From positions 1 through 57,482 of the forward strand of contig JAIRVG010000048.1 of assembly GCA_031253995.1 (NCBI GenBank): a stretch of 57,482 nucleotides of DNA. Reading direction: 5' to 3'. Position 1 is the stretch's first letter; each line of letters starts with the position of its first letter. Position numbers and translations under genes: made by a program. This DNA is from Paucimonas sp. GTDB taxonomy: Bacteria; Pseudomonadota; Gammaproteobacteria; Pseudomonadales; Pseudomonadaceae. Positions 9,056 to 16,800 of the stretch are shown here, piece after piece. The notes beneath the pieces were generated by a model. It saw only the letters and a program-made list of their open reading frames with translations. It did not search any database and had not been told where the DNA came from.

Positions 9056-9775
9056 TCAGGCGAGGTCGAGGGTCAGGGTCGGCTGCCCGGCGTGCAGCAC
9101 CCCGTGGCCCACGCACTCGCCGCCACAGAAGCGCACCACCAGCTCCACCAGGTCGGCCATGGCCGCCTGCACATCGGTAGCGCTGGTGGGCGGCAGGCCG
9201 TCGATATCGAAGAACACGCAATCGGTGTCGGCCAGGGTGCGGGTATCGGCAGCCTGGCGCCAGGTCCAGCGGCGGGTCAGGACGCGCGAACCGGCGGCGA
9301 GGACGATCTCGCCACTGGCGATGCTTTCCGGCTCCGCGCCTTGTTCCACCAGGAAGCGGTCATCACCACGGGTCTTGCGCAGCTCGATGTTCCGCGACTG
9401 TGGACCGACGGGGTGCACCCCGGCCGGCAGCAGGTAACGCAGGGACAGCAGGTTGCCGATATCCACCAGCGGGTTGATGTCCGGCAGGCTGTCGGGCTTG
9501 AGCACCCGGCGGCTCAGGGCCTCGATGGCACTGCGGTGCTCCGACGGCTTGGCGCCGAAACGCCGGTAGGCGTCGCGCCAGGCGGCGATCTGCGGGAAGT
9601 CGGCGGGGTTGCCGTGGATGCACTGGCGCAGGCTGTCTTCGCTGGCGCGCAGTTGCGCGGTGAGTTCGGCATCGGGGTGGCGGTTATCGAGATTGCGGAA
9701 AACCACCACGCCGCGGCGGTAGTCGGGGTGGTCGTGGAAGATCTCGGGGCTGACCGTATAGGTGAAGGTGCTCAC
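9056..9775 (-). CDS. Solo B3/4 domain protein (PheRS beta-subunit editing-domain homologue)
   Basis: A 239-residue protein matching the free-standing B3/4 family. In bacterial PheRS beta the B3/4 domain binds and hydrolyses mischarged Tyr-tRNA(Phe). Recognisable parts are IAAWRDAYRRFGAKPSEHRS, LPDINPLVDIGNLLSLRYLL and the metal/amino-acid pocket region SGEIVLAAG, with a C-terminal TDCVFFDIDGLPP. The start is a GTG at 9775 with AAGGAG 5 bases upstream; an ATG further upstream has no ribosome site. It is first in a tight pair with lysR (8-base gap). Its position beside aromatic-type amino acid catabolism is suggestive, but activity on tRNA or free amino acid is not shown. Confidence 0.82.
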   Translation of the reverse strand: MSTFTYTVSPEIFHDHPDYRRGVVVFRNLDNRHPDAELTAQLRASEDSLRQCIHGNPADFPQIAAWRDAYRRFGAKPSEHRSAIEALSRRVLKPDSLPDINPLVDIGNLLSLRYLLPAGVHPVGPQSRNIELRKTRGDDRFLVEQGAEPESIASGEIVLAAGSRVLTRRWTWRQAADTRTLADTDCVFFDIDGLPPTSATDVQAAMADLVELVVRFCGGECVGHGVLHAGQPTLTLDLA

Positions 9776-9913
9776 AGGCGCTCCTTGTACGAGGCGGGAT
9801 TCGGACAGCTTGGCCAAGCCGGGTGGCGCGACTATAGCACCGACGTGGGTGCGGCAAGGTCGCCGGTTCGCGCATGGCAACTATGCGCGAACTGGATAGG
9901 TCGCGGCCACGCC

Positions 9914-9933
9914 ACCTGATATTTCTGCCAGTT
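9914..9933 (+). promoter_or_regulatory. lux-box-like site upstream of the first ACP gene
   Basis: ACCTGATATTTCTGCCAGTT fits the CT-N12-AG core of LuxR-type (las/rhl) boxes and the ACCTG-N10-CAG pattern. It lies 74 bases before the ATG. A TGAAAT -10-like hexamer (9955-9960) is placed as expected for an activator centred near -42. The same site with two changes recurs before the second ACP gene. Confidence 0.5.
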
Positions 9934-10007
9934 TCGTGGCATGTGCGGCTCTGGTGAAATGAACCCGTCACCCAGTAGTGGTAACGGTCCTGCCGGAGCA
10001 CCACGCG

Positions 10008-10262
10008 ATGAACACCCAGGAAGACACCGAAACCCTCATCACCTCCATCGTCGCCCACAAGAAACACCTCGCGCGGGTCAGCCGCGAGCAGCATTTCCGC
10101 GAAGACCTCGGGCTCAGTTCGATGGATGCGCTGGAGATCCTGATCCTGGTCGAGGACCAGTTCCACATCGAGATTCCGGATGAAGACAGCGAGCACCTGG
10201 AGACGGTCGGCGACCTGATCGACGATGTCCGGGCACGCCTCAGGCATGGCTGGCGGGGGTAG
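10008..10262 (+). CDS. Small acyl carrier protein 1
   Basis: An 84-residue acidic four-helix carrier protein. The 4'-phosphopantetheine site is Ser38 in DLGLSSMDALE, which aligns with DSL of AcpP but has Ser in place of the Asp. VEDQFHIEIPDED and TVGDLIDDV match helices II-IV. The start at 10008 has GGAG upstream; an in-frame ATG 30 bases earlier has none. No fatty acid synthase, NRPS, PKS or phosphopantetheinyl transferase gene is near, so the partner is unknown. It is followed by a second ACP gene after 93 bases. Solo ACPs of this kind are among quorum-controlled genes in P. aeruginosa (established for that species), and a lux-box-like site precedes this gene. Confidence 0.88.
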   Translation: MNTQEDTETLITSIVAHKKHLARVSREQHFREDLGLSSMDALEILILVEDQFHIEIPDEDSEHLETVGDLIDDVRARLRHGWRG

Positions 10263-10265
10263 CGG

Positions 10266-10285
10266 ACCTGGTATTTCTGTCAGTT
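10266..10285 (+). promoter_or_regulatory. lux-box-like site upstream of the second ACP gene
   Basis: ACCTGGTATTTCTGTCAGTT differs from the site at 9914-9933 by two bases, and the following TCG is also shared. It starts 3 bases after the stop of ACP 1 and lies 70 bases before the ATG of ACP 2, compared with 74 for the first gene. The -10 region is weak. Confidence 0.5.
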
Positions 10286-10355
10286 TCGCGCTGTCCGTCC
10301 TTCTGCTCCAATGCTCACACCCCTTGTTTCAAGGGGAATACGGGAGACAACCATC

Positions 10356-10580
10356 ATGATCAATGACCAAGTGCTGGATATTATCGTCGCGCATCTGAGA
10401 CTGGATGAACGGCCGAAACTGCAGGACAAGCTACTCGCCCTGGACGCCGATTCTATGGACCTGCTTGAAATGCGTGAGGGTTTGAAGGAAACCTTTGGCA
10501 TCGAGCTGCCTGACGACATAACGCAAGCCGACCTGACGGTAGCCCAGCTTATAAAGCTGGTAAGCGACAAGCTGAAGTGA
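10356..10580 (+). CDS. Small acyl carrier protein 2
   Basis: A 74-residue carrier protein with Ser33 as the phosphopantetheine site in LDADSMDLLEM, closer to the canonical DSL/DSM motif than its neighbour. Helix III/IV features are KETFGIELPDD and LTVAQLIKLVSDKLK. The start MINDQVLDII at 10356 follows GGGAGA at good spacing. It resembles ACP 1 only in the fold, so the pair is an old duplication or two independent carriers rather than a recent copy. The upstream region nevertheless repeats that of ACP 1. Convergent with the recombinase gene, 43 bases away. Confidence 0.87.
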   Translation: MINDQVLDIIVAHLRLDERPKLQDKLLALDADSMDLLEMREGLKETFGIELPDDITQADLTVAQLIKLVSDKLK

Positions 10581-10623
10581 GTGAGCGCCGGGCTCATGCG
10601 CAGGCTGAAAAGCGCGACTCCCC

Positions 10624-11538
10624 TCAATAGTCATACCGATCCACCGCCCGCCGCCGCTCGTTGTCATCGCGCATGTCGTAGTTGGCGGTCGTCTGGATAT
10701 TGCTGTGGTGGGCCAGCTTCTGCGCGATGGACAGGTCATGTTCCTCGATCACCCGGGTGATGAACGAGCGGCGGAAATCGTGGGGCATGATCTTCACCCC
10801 CACCTGCTGCCCGCGCTGGCGGGCGATGTAGTAGATCGCATGCTTGGTGATGCGCTCGCGGGTGATATGGCTGCCGCGGCGGATGCGGTTGAACAGGAAA
10901 GCATCGTCGGCCTGCCCCGCCGGTAACTGTTCGCGGCGGAATTTCAGCCAGGCATCGAGTTTCTCGAAGGCCCACACCGGGGCGTACTTGATCAGTTGCT
11001 TGTTGCCCTTGCCCAGTACCTGCAGGCTGCGTTCGGCGAAGTCGACGTCGGCCAGGTCGATATCCACCGACTCGGACTTGCGCATGCCGGTGCCATACAG
11101 CACGGCGATCAATGCCGCATCGCGCAGGCCCTGGGGGCGCGGGTCGGCGGCGCAGACGTCCATCAGTTCGCGAATCAGGCTGCGCTTGAGGTTGCGCCCC
11201 ACCGCCAGGCGGCTGCCCTGCACGCCTTTGACCTCGCGGATGCGCAGCAGGCGCTCCTGGTCGATAAGGCCCAGGCGCCAGGCTTCGTTCATCACCCCAC
11301 GAATGGCATTGACGTACAGCGAGGTGCTGTTGGGCGCGTAGCCATCGCTGCGCAGCACCGCCACCAGGTCGGTGACATGGGCAGGATCGAGCCGGTGCCA
11401 GGGCACCTCGACAATGTCCATCTCGTCGAAGCCGAGACGGTCGGCGGCATCCTGGAGGACGTACTTCATGGTCAACTGGCTGGAAGGCGCCAGTCGGGCG
11501 AGGTATTGCAGCAACGGGTTGGACAGTGACTCGGGCAA
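10624..11538 (-). CDS. Tyrosine recombinase/integrase, phage-integrase family
   Basis: A site-specific recombinase of about 304 residues. An N-terminal SAM-like core-binding domain (residues about 1-105) precedes the catalytic domain. That domain has Arg153 (TGMRKSE), Lys178 (GKGNK), His253 and Arg256 (PHDFRRSF), His278 (AHHSN) and nucleophile Tyr287 (ANYDM), so the site is complete. No ATG lies in the plausible N-terminal range. The best start is a TTG at 11538 with GAGGAA upstream; reading on to an ATG at 12027 would overlap the divergent membrane gene with implausible sequence. No attachment sites, excisionase or cargo are visible, so this is probably a chromosomal XerC/D-like relative, not part of a phage. 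Confidence 0.85.
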   Translation of the reverse strand: MPESLSNPLLQYLARLAPSSQLTMKYVLQDAADRLGFDEMDIVEVPWHRLDPAHVTDLVAVLRSDGYAPNSTSLYVNAIRGVMNEAWRLGLIDQERLLRIREVKGVQGSRLAVGRNLKRSLIRELMDVCAADPRPQGLRDAALIAVLYGTGMRKSESVDIDLADVDFAERSLQVLGKGNKQLIKYAPVWAFEKLDAWLKFRREQLPAGQADDAFLFNRIRRGSHITRERITKHAIYYIARQRGQQVGVKIMPHDFRRSFITRVIEEHDLSIAQKLAHHSNIQTTANYDMRDDNERRRAVDRYDY

Positions 11539-11728
11539 ACCTTGGGGTTCCTCGACAGCAGGGGTAACCGGAGCGGCGCAGGATGACCGAGGGTGGGGGT
11601 GGGGGCAAGTGCTTTTCGGCGGATGCGGGTGCAGATACCCATCACCACCAGCATAAAAGCAACTGCCGGAACACCCCACCCGACCACACCGTCTACAGTT
11701 GCCAGACCACCCAGCACAACGAGCCCCC

Positions 11729-12376
11729 ATGGCATTCCACCAACTCCCGCGAACCCACCCCCGCCTGAGCATCGCCGCCCTCCTCGGCGTCGCCGGCGGC
11801 CTGCTCATTCCGGCCGGCGACAAGGTCCAGCACATTCTCGCCGGCTGGAACATCGCGGTCTGGCTGTACCTGGCGCTGGTCCTGCAACTGAGCTTCAAGG
11901 GCGGCGCCGACAAGGTCCGGCGCATCGCCGAGGAAGAAGACGAGAACGCCGTGCTGGTACTGCTGGTGGTGAGCATCGCCGCGATCGCCAGCCTCGCCGC
12001 CGTCACCCTGCAACTGGCCGGCAGCAAAGGGTTGCAAGGCCAGGCGCTACTCTTGCACTACGCCTGGACCGGCCTGACGGTGGCCGGCTCCTGGCTGCTG
12101 ATCGGTACCGTTTTCAGCCTGCACTACGCCCGCCTGTTCTACACCGGCAACGACCAGGAACCGCTGCTGCGCTTCGCCGACGGCGAGCGCCATCCCGATT
12201 TCTGGGACTTCCACTACTTTTCCTTCACCATCAGCGTCGCCGTGCAGACCTCCGACATCGGCATCGCCGGCCGCAGCATGCGTCGGGTAGTGCTGTTCCA
12301 TTCCCTGATCGGCTTCCTGTTCAACACGGCGATCCTCGGTTTCACCGTGAACATCGCCGCCGGCCTCCTGAGCTGA
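11729..12376 (+). CDS. DUF1345 inner-membrane protein
   Basis: A 215-residue protein with about five hydrophobic segments: [64 protein letters not shown] and a last pair near the C-terminus. The stretch [17 protein letters not shown] resembles the re-entrant pore-like segment of the DUF1345 family. It starts at 11729 (MAFHQLPR), with only a weak GAG before it. It is divergent from the recombinase over a 190-base intergenic stretch in which I see no clear site. Biochemical function unknown. Confidence 0.78.
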   Translation: MAFHQLPRTHPRLSIAALLGVAGGLLIPAGDKVQHILAGWNIAVWLYLALVLQLSFKGGADKVRRIAEEEDENAVLVLLVVSIAAIASLAAVTLQLAGSKGLQGQALLLHYAWTGLTVAGSWLLIGTVFSLHYARLFYTGNDQEPLLRFADGERHPDFWDFHYFSFTISVAVQTSDIGIAGRSMRRVVLFHSLIGFLFNTAILGFTVNIAAGLLS

Positions 12377-12678
12377 ACCGCTTCCGCGCGGATGAAAGCC
12401 GTTCGCAATCACACCGCTGGTCGGAAAGACTGGATCCAATAATGCCTGTCGACCGCCGGTATTCCGCCACTTCGCCCCCGCCTCGCGGACGAAACCGGCA
12501 CGGAAAACGTTTGCGCAAAATCCCGCCGATTCCCGGAATGTGACAACGGTCATGGAACGGTAAAAAGCACCGGGAATTATTCCTTTTCCTACAAAGCAAT
12601 ACTGCTATGGTTAGCCTCTGGCCGGAAAAGGCCTACAGATTCATCGGGGTCATCGTCGCGTTGTACAAGGAGGCCTGC
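12377..12678. other. Gap between DUF1345 and DUF1652 genes
   Basis: About 300 bases without a supported gene. Base composition drops towards the right (ATTATTCCTTTTCCTACAAA near 12575-12594), as in a promoter region for the next gene. I see no clear -35/-10 pair, terminator or repeat. Confidence 0.4.
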
Positions 12679-12939
12679 ATGAACAAACTCACCTTCCCTG
12701 GCGCTTGCCAGATGATGCGCTGGCATTTTCATCCCCTGGGCTTCGAAGCGAGCATGGATGCGCCGCGCAGCATGGTCGCGCGCCTGTTCGACCGGGCCAC
12801 CGGCGAAACCCTGCTGGCCATTGCCGGCATCCCCTGCTCCACCGTCATGGCCGCCCACGATGTGGAGCGGATCATCGAGGCGGTGGAAGACGAGCTGGAA
12901 GCCTTCCGCCCGTCCTGCGCCCTGCAGCGCTCGGCCTGA
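12679..12939 (+). CDS. DUF1652 family small protein
   Basis: An 86-residue cytoplasmic protein matching the Pseudomonas DUF1652 family. Marks of the family are an opening segment on surface residues (MRWHFHPLGFEASMDAPRS), a central LFDRATGETLLAIAGI with a conserved Cys after it, and a C-terminal helix DVERIIEAVEDELEAFR. The start is supported by a strong AAGGAGG 8 bases upstream. It converges on the MHYT-GGDEF-EAL gene with 3 bases between stops. Such genes are usually multi-copy in pseudomonads. No function is known. Confidence 0.8.
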   Translation: MNKLTFPGACQMMRWHFHPLGFEASMDAPRSMVARLFDRATGETLLAIAGIPCSTVMAAHDVERIIEAVEDELEAFRPSCALQRSA

Positions 12940-12942
12940 GGT

Positions 12943-15027
12943 TCAGCTTCGCGCCTGGGCCGCCGTCACCCGCTCGATATCCTTGAGAAAATGCTCGGGC
13001 GGCACCGGCTGGCCGAGCAGATAGCCTTGCAATGAATCGCAACCCAGGCGGGTCAGGAAGTCCTGCTGGCGGTCGGTTTCCACCCCTTCGGCAACGATGC
13101 GCAGGCCCAGCGCCTGGCCCAGGGCAACGATCGCCGAGACGATCGCCGCGTCATCGCTGTCCTGCTCCAGGTCGCGGACGAAGCCGCGGTCGATCTTCAG
13201 TTCGTTGGCCGGCAGGCGCTTGAGGTACATCAGGCTGGAATAGCCGGTGCCGAAGTCGTCGATCGACAGGTCCACGCCCATGTCCGACAGGCGCTGCAGC
13301 ACGCACAGGCTGGCGTCGGCATCGCGCATGGCGGTGGTCTCGGTGATTTCCAGGGTCAGGCTGTTGGGCGACAGGGCGTTGCGCTGCAAGGCCGCAGCGA
13401 CGCTGTCCACCAGGCCGGCGTGACAGAACTGGATGGCCGACAGGTTGACCGCGATGCGCCAGTCGCTGTAGCCCTGGTCATACCACTCGCGCATCTGCCG
13501 GCAGGCCTCCTCCAGCACCCATTCGCCGATGGGGATGATCAGCCCGGTCTTTTCCGCGAGGACGATGAAGCGATCCGGCAGGAGCAGGCCCATGCTCGGG
13601 TGATCCCAGCGCAACAACGCTTCGGCGCCGATCGGGTGGCGACCGATGGCGTCGTACTTGGGCTGGTAGAACAGGCGGAACTGTTTTTCTTCCACGGCGG
13701 TGCGCAGGTCCTGCAGCAGTTGCAACTGCAGGCGCGCGTTGCTGTTCATCGACACGTCGAAGAAGCTGTAGGCGTTCTTGCCGCTGCTCTTGGCGTGGTA
13801 CATGGCGGCGTCGGCATTGCGCAGCAGCTCGTGCTGGTCGTTGCCGTTGCCGGGATAGAGGACGATGCCGATGCTCGCCGATATCTGCAGATTCTGCTCG
13901 GCGACGCGGAACGCGCGAGACACCAGGTTGACCTGCTTGGCAGCGACGTTGACCGCGTCGTCCGGGTCTTCCAGCTCCACCAGCAAGACGAATTCGTCCC
14001 CGCCGATGCGCGCCAGGGTGTCCTGGCTGTGCAGGTGGCCGCGCAGGCGCAGGGCCACTTCCTTGAGCAACTGGTCGCCGGTGTGATGGCCGAAGGCGTC
14101 GTTGACCGGCTTGAAGCCATCCAGGTCGATGAACATCAGCGCGAACTGGCCGCCATGTTCGGCGACCTTTTTCATTGCCTGGTCGATACGGTCGGCCAGC
14201 AGGGTGCGGTTGGGCAGCCCGGTGAGGGTGTCGTGCAGGGCCAGCTGGGTCAGCTCCTGGTTGGCCAGGGTCAGCGAGCGGGCCAGCTCGGCGGTGCGGG
14301 CTTCCAGGCGGGCGTCGAGGACCGAGGTCAGCAGCGCCACGGCGAGCACGGCCAGGGTGGTGATCAGCACCAGGTAGTCCAGGCCATCACCGTTGAAGCC
14401 GGTTTCATAGGCACCGCAGAAGCTGCCTTCGGGGAAATTCGCCGCCGCCATGCCGGTGTAGTGCATGCCGACGATGGCGATACCCATGATCACCGCCGCG
14501 CCACCGCGCACCTGGCGCACGTAGGGGGTGTTGCGGCGCAGGCGGAAGGCGATCCACAGCGCGGCCATCGAGGCACCGACGGCGATCAGCAGGGACAGGC
14601 CGAACAGCAGCGGGTCGTACTGGATGCCCGGCTGCATGCGCATCGCCGCCATGCCGGTGTAGTGCATGCAGGCGATGCCCGCGCCCATGATCGCCGCGCC
14701 GAGCAGGAGCATGCGCAGCGGCAGGCTGCGCTGGCTGACCAGCCACAGGGCAAAGCCCGAGGACAGCACGGCGATGACCAGCGACAGCAAGGTCAGGGTG
14801 ACGTCGTAGCCCAGCTGGATCGGCAGGCTGAAGGCGAGCATGCCGATGAAGTGCATCGACCACACTCCCATGCCCATGGCCAGCGCGCCACCGGCCATCC
14901 ACAGGTACGCCGAACGGCCCTTGGCCGTGGCCAGGCGGCCGGTGAGATCGAGAGCGGTATAGGAAGCGAGGATCGCCACGCACAGGGAGATGACGACCAG
15001 GGAGGGGGAATAACTGCCGATCAGCAT
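12943..15027 (-). CDS. MHYT-GGDEF-EAL cyclic-di-GMP protein (MucR-like)
   Basis: A 694-residue inner-membrane regulator of c-di-GMP. The N-terminal MHYT sensor (about residues 1-240) has seven hydrophobic segments and three M-H-F/Y-x-G-M motifs thought to bind copper. The diguanylate cyclase domain has an intact GGDEF (ARIGGDEFVLL). The phosphodiesterase domain has EALLRWDHP and DDFGTGYSS, so both activities could be present. The residues where a product-inhibition RxxD site would lie read HSQD, so that I-site is lost. The length and order match MucR of P. aeruginosa, which links c-di-GMP to alginate and nitrate control. The start at 15027 gives the family N-terminus. Confidence 0.9.
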   Translation of the reverse strand: MLIGSYSPSLVVISLCVAILASYTALDLTGRLATAKGRSAYLWMAGGALAMGMGVWSMHFIGMLAFSLPIQLGYDVTLTLLSLVIAVLSSGFALWLVSQRSLPLRMLLLGAAIMGAGIACMHYTGMAAMRMQPGIQYDPLLFGLSLLIAVGASMAALWIAFRLRRNTPYVRQVRGGAAVIMGIAIVGMHYTGMAAANFPEGSFCGAYETGFNGDGLDYLVLITTLAVLAVALLTSVLDARLEARTAELARSLTLANQELTQLALHDTLTGLPNRTLLADRIDQAMKKVAEHGGQFALMFIDLDGFKPVNDAFGHHTGDQLLKEVALRLRGHLHSQDTLARIGGDEFVLLVELEDPDDAVNVAAKQVNLVSRAFRVAEQNLQISASIGIVLYPGNGNDQHELLRNADAAMYHAKSSGKNAYSFFDVSMNSNARLQLQLLQDLRTAVEEKQFRLFYQPKYDAIGRHPIGAEALLRWDHPSMGLLLPDRFIVLAEKTGLIIPIGEWVLEEACRQMREWYDQGYSDWRIAVNLSAIQFCHAGLVDSVAAALQRNALSPNSLTLEITETTAMRDADASLCVLQRLSDMGVDLSIDDFGTGYSSLMYLKRLPANELKIDRGFVRDLEQDSDDAAIVSAIVALGQALGLRIVAEGVETDRQQDFLTRLGCDSLQGYLLGQPVPPEHFLKDIERVTAAQARS

Positions 15028-15200
15028 GAGGGGATCCAGGGGACGGTACGGCGGCGGCAATATGCCAGCTCAAAATCCGATGATTGTACTCAAGCTTTTG
15101 GGAAACGCACGGAGTTTCAGTGGCGGAAGGATGAAGTGACGGCTACGACGACATGCCTGCTGGGTTTTGCAGTGCTGCCAGGTGCCTGCCTCAAGATGTG

Positions 15201-15254
15201 CAGCGCCATTGAGATCGAGCGCCGCGCGGGCGGCGCTCGATCTGGAGGGCGCTG
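15201..15254. repeat. Large nested hairpin between opmB and the MHYT gene
   Basis: CAGCGCC and GGCGCTG enclose a perfect 14-bp inner stem (AGATCGAGCGCCGC paired with its complement, 4-base loop). It lies in the 288-base gap between the opmB stop and the start of the MHYT gene. No U-run follows on the minus strand, so it is a structured element or operator rather than a standard terminator. No gene is supported in the rest of the gap. Confidence 0.6.
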
Positions 15255-15315
15255 CAAGGCTCAAGGCGAGCACCTGAGAGCCCTGATGCGCTTGCATGCC
15301 AACCCTTAAGCCATA

Positions 15316-16800
15316 TCAGTCTTCGGCCGGCGCCATCTGCCCATCCCAACCACCACCCAGCGCCGCAATCAACTGCACACTGGCCACCAACCTGCCCTGC
15401 AGCAGGTTCAGCACGCTGCGCTCGTTGCTCAGCGCCGTGGTCTGCACGTTCACCACGTCCAGGTAGCCGATCAACCCGGCCTTGTACTGGTTCTCGGTCA
15501 AACGCAACGATTCCCGCGCCGACTCCAGCGCCTCCTGGCGCACCTGGGCTTCATCGGCATACACCTTGAGCTGCACCAGGTAGTTCTCCACCTCGCGGAA
15601 GCCATCCAGCACCGTCTGCCGGTACTGGGCAACGGTCTGGTCATACGCCGCCACGGTACGGTCCACTTCCGCCGAACGCTTGCCGGCATCGAACAGGGTC
15701 ATGGCCAGGCTCGGCCCCACCGACCAGAAACGGTTCGGCAGGCTGATCCAGTCACTGAAGCTGCTACTGCTGTAGCCACCGCTCATGCTCAGGCTCAGAT
15801 CCGGGAAATACGCGGCACGGGCCACGCCGATATTGGCGTTGGCCGCCATCACGTTGCGTTCGGCTGCGGCGATGTCGGGGCGACGTTCCAGCAACTGCGA
15901 AGGCAGGGACAACGGGATCTGCGGCAAGGCCGGGATATCGTCGCTGGCCGCCAGGGAGAACTCCGCCGGCAACCTGCCGAGCAGCACGGCGATGGCGTTC
16001 TCGTACTGGGCACGCTGCCAGACCAGGTCCACCAGGTCCGCCTCGGTGCTCTTGAGCTGGGTCTGCGCCTGGGCCACCGCGTCCTTGCCGGAAACCCCGG
16101 CCTGGTACTGGTTCTGGGTCATCTTCAGCGAGCGCTGGTAGGCCGCCAGGGTCTTCTCCAACAGGCGCTTCTGCTCGTCGATCACCCGCAGTTGCAGGTA
16201 GTTCTGCACCAGTTCCGATTGCTGGCTGAGGCGGATCGAGGCCAGGGTGGCAAAGCTCGCCTCGGCACTGGCTTCATTGGCATTGAGGCCTTCGCGCAGC
16301 TTGCCCCACAGGTCGATTTCCCAGCTCACGCCCAGTTGCGCGTTGTAGGTGTCGCGAATCCCGCTGCTGCTGTTGCTCAGGCTGGAACTGCTGCTGCCGG
16401 TGCCCTGGCTCGAACGATTCTTGCCGGCGGTGAGGTTCAGGCTGGGGAACAGCGAGGCCCGCGAACTGCGCACCAAGGCCTGGGCCTGACGGTACTGGGC
16501 CTCGGACTGGCGCACGGTCTGGTTGCCGGCATTGAGTTCCTCCACCAGCGCATTCAGCCGGGCATCGCCATACAGCTCCCACCAGGCTCCGCGGGCCAGG
16601 GCATCGGCCGGCGTGGCCTGGGTCCAGCCCTCGGCGTGCTTGAACGGCACCTCGGCGTGCGTCTCGGGCCGCTGGTAATCCGGGCTCAGGGTGCAGGCGC
16701 TGAGCATGGCCGCGCACAGGCTGGCAGCCAGCAGGCGCGACCCGCGGGCCCCCAGCAGGCGCATCAGCGACGGATCGGAAAAAAGCAAACGTTGGCTCAT
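15316..16800 (-). CDS. opmB: RND efflux outer-membrane lipoprotein OpmB (OprM/TolC family)
   Basis: A 494-residue outer-membrane channel of the NodT/OprM family that carries drugs from the RND pumps across the outer membrane. The lipobox LSAC (Cys36) follows a signal peptide, indicating a lipoprotein. Two repeated efflux domains contain typical parts such as SWEIDLWGKLR, LLERRPDIAAAERNV and GPSLAMTLFDAGKR. The start overlaps the muxC stop as ATGA, so translation is coupled. It is the last gene of muxABC-opmB, the order known from P. aeruginosa, where the pump exports novobiocin, aztreonam, macrolides and tetracycline (knowledge of that species). Confidence 0.92.
   Translation of the reverse strand: MSQRLLFSDPSLMRLLGARGSRLLAASLCAAMLSACTLSPDYQRPETHAEVPFKHAEGWTQATPADALARGAWWELYGDARLNALVEELNAGNQTVRQSEAQYRQAQALVRSSRASLFPSLNLTAGKNRSSQGTGSSSSSLSNSSSGIRDTYNAQLGVSWEIDLWGKLREGLNANEASAEASFATLASIRLSQQSELVQNYLQLRVIDEQKRLLEKTLAAYQRSLKMTQNQYQAGVSGKDAVAQAQTQLKSTEADLVDLVWQRAQYENAIAVLLGRLPAEFSLAASDDIPALPQIPLSLPSQLLERRPDIAAAERNVMAANANIGVARAAYFPDLSLSMSGGYSSSSFSDWISLPNRFWSVGPSLAMTLFDAGKRSAEVDRTVAAYDQTVAQYRQTVLDGFREVENYLVQLKVYADEAQVRQEALESARESLRLTENQYKAGLIGYLDVVNVQTTALSNERSVLNLLQGRLVASVQLIAALGGGWDGQMAPAED

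Noticed and set aside
10008..11538. Prophage or genomic island marked by the recombinase
   Set aside because: No structural, lysis or replication genes and no att duplications are visible.
10624..12027. Recombinase extended to an ATG at 12027
   Set aside because: The extra 163 residues overlap the divergent DUF1345 gene and look like antisense sequence; a TTG at 11538 fits the domain boundary.
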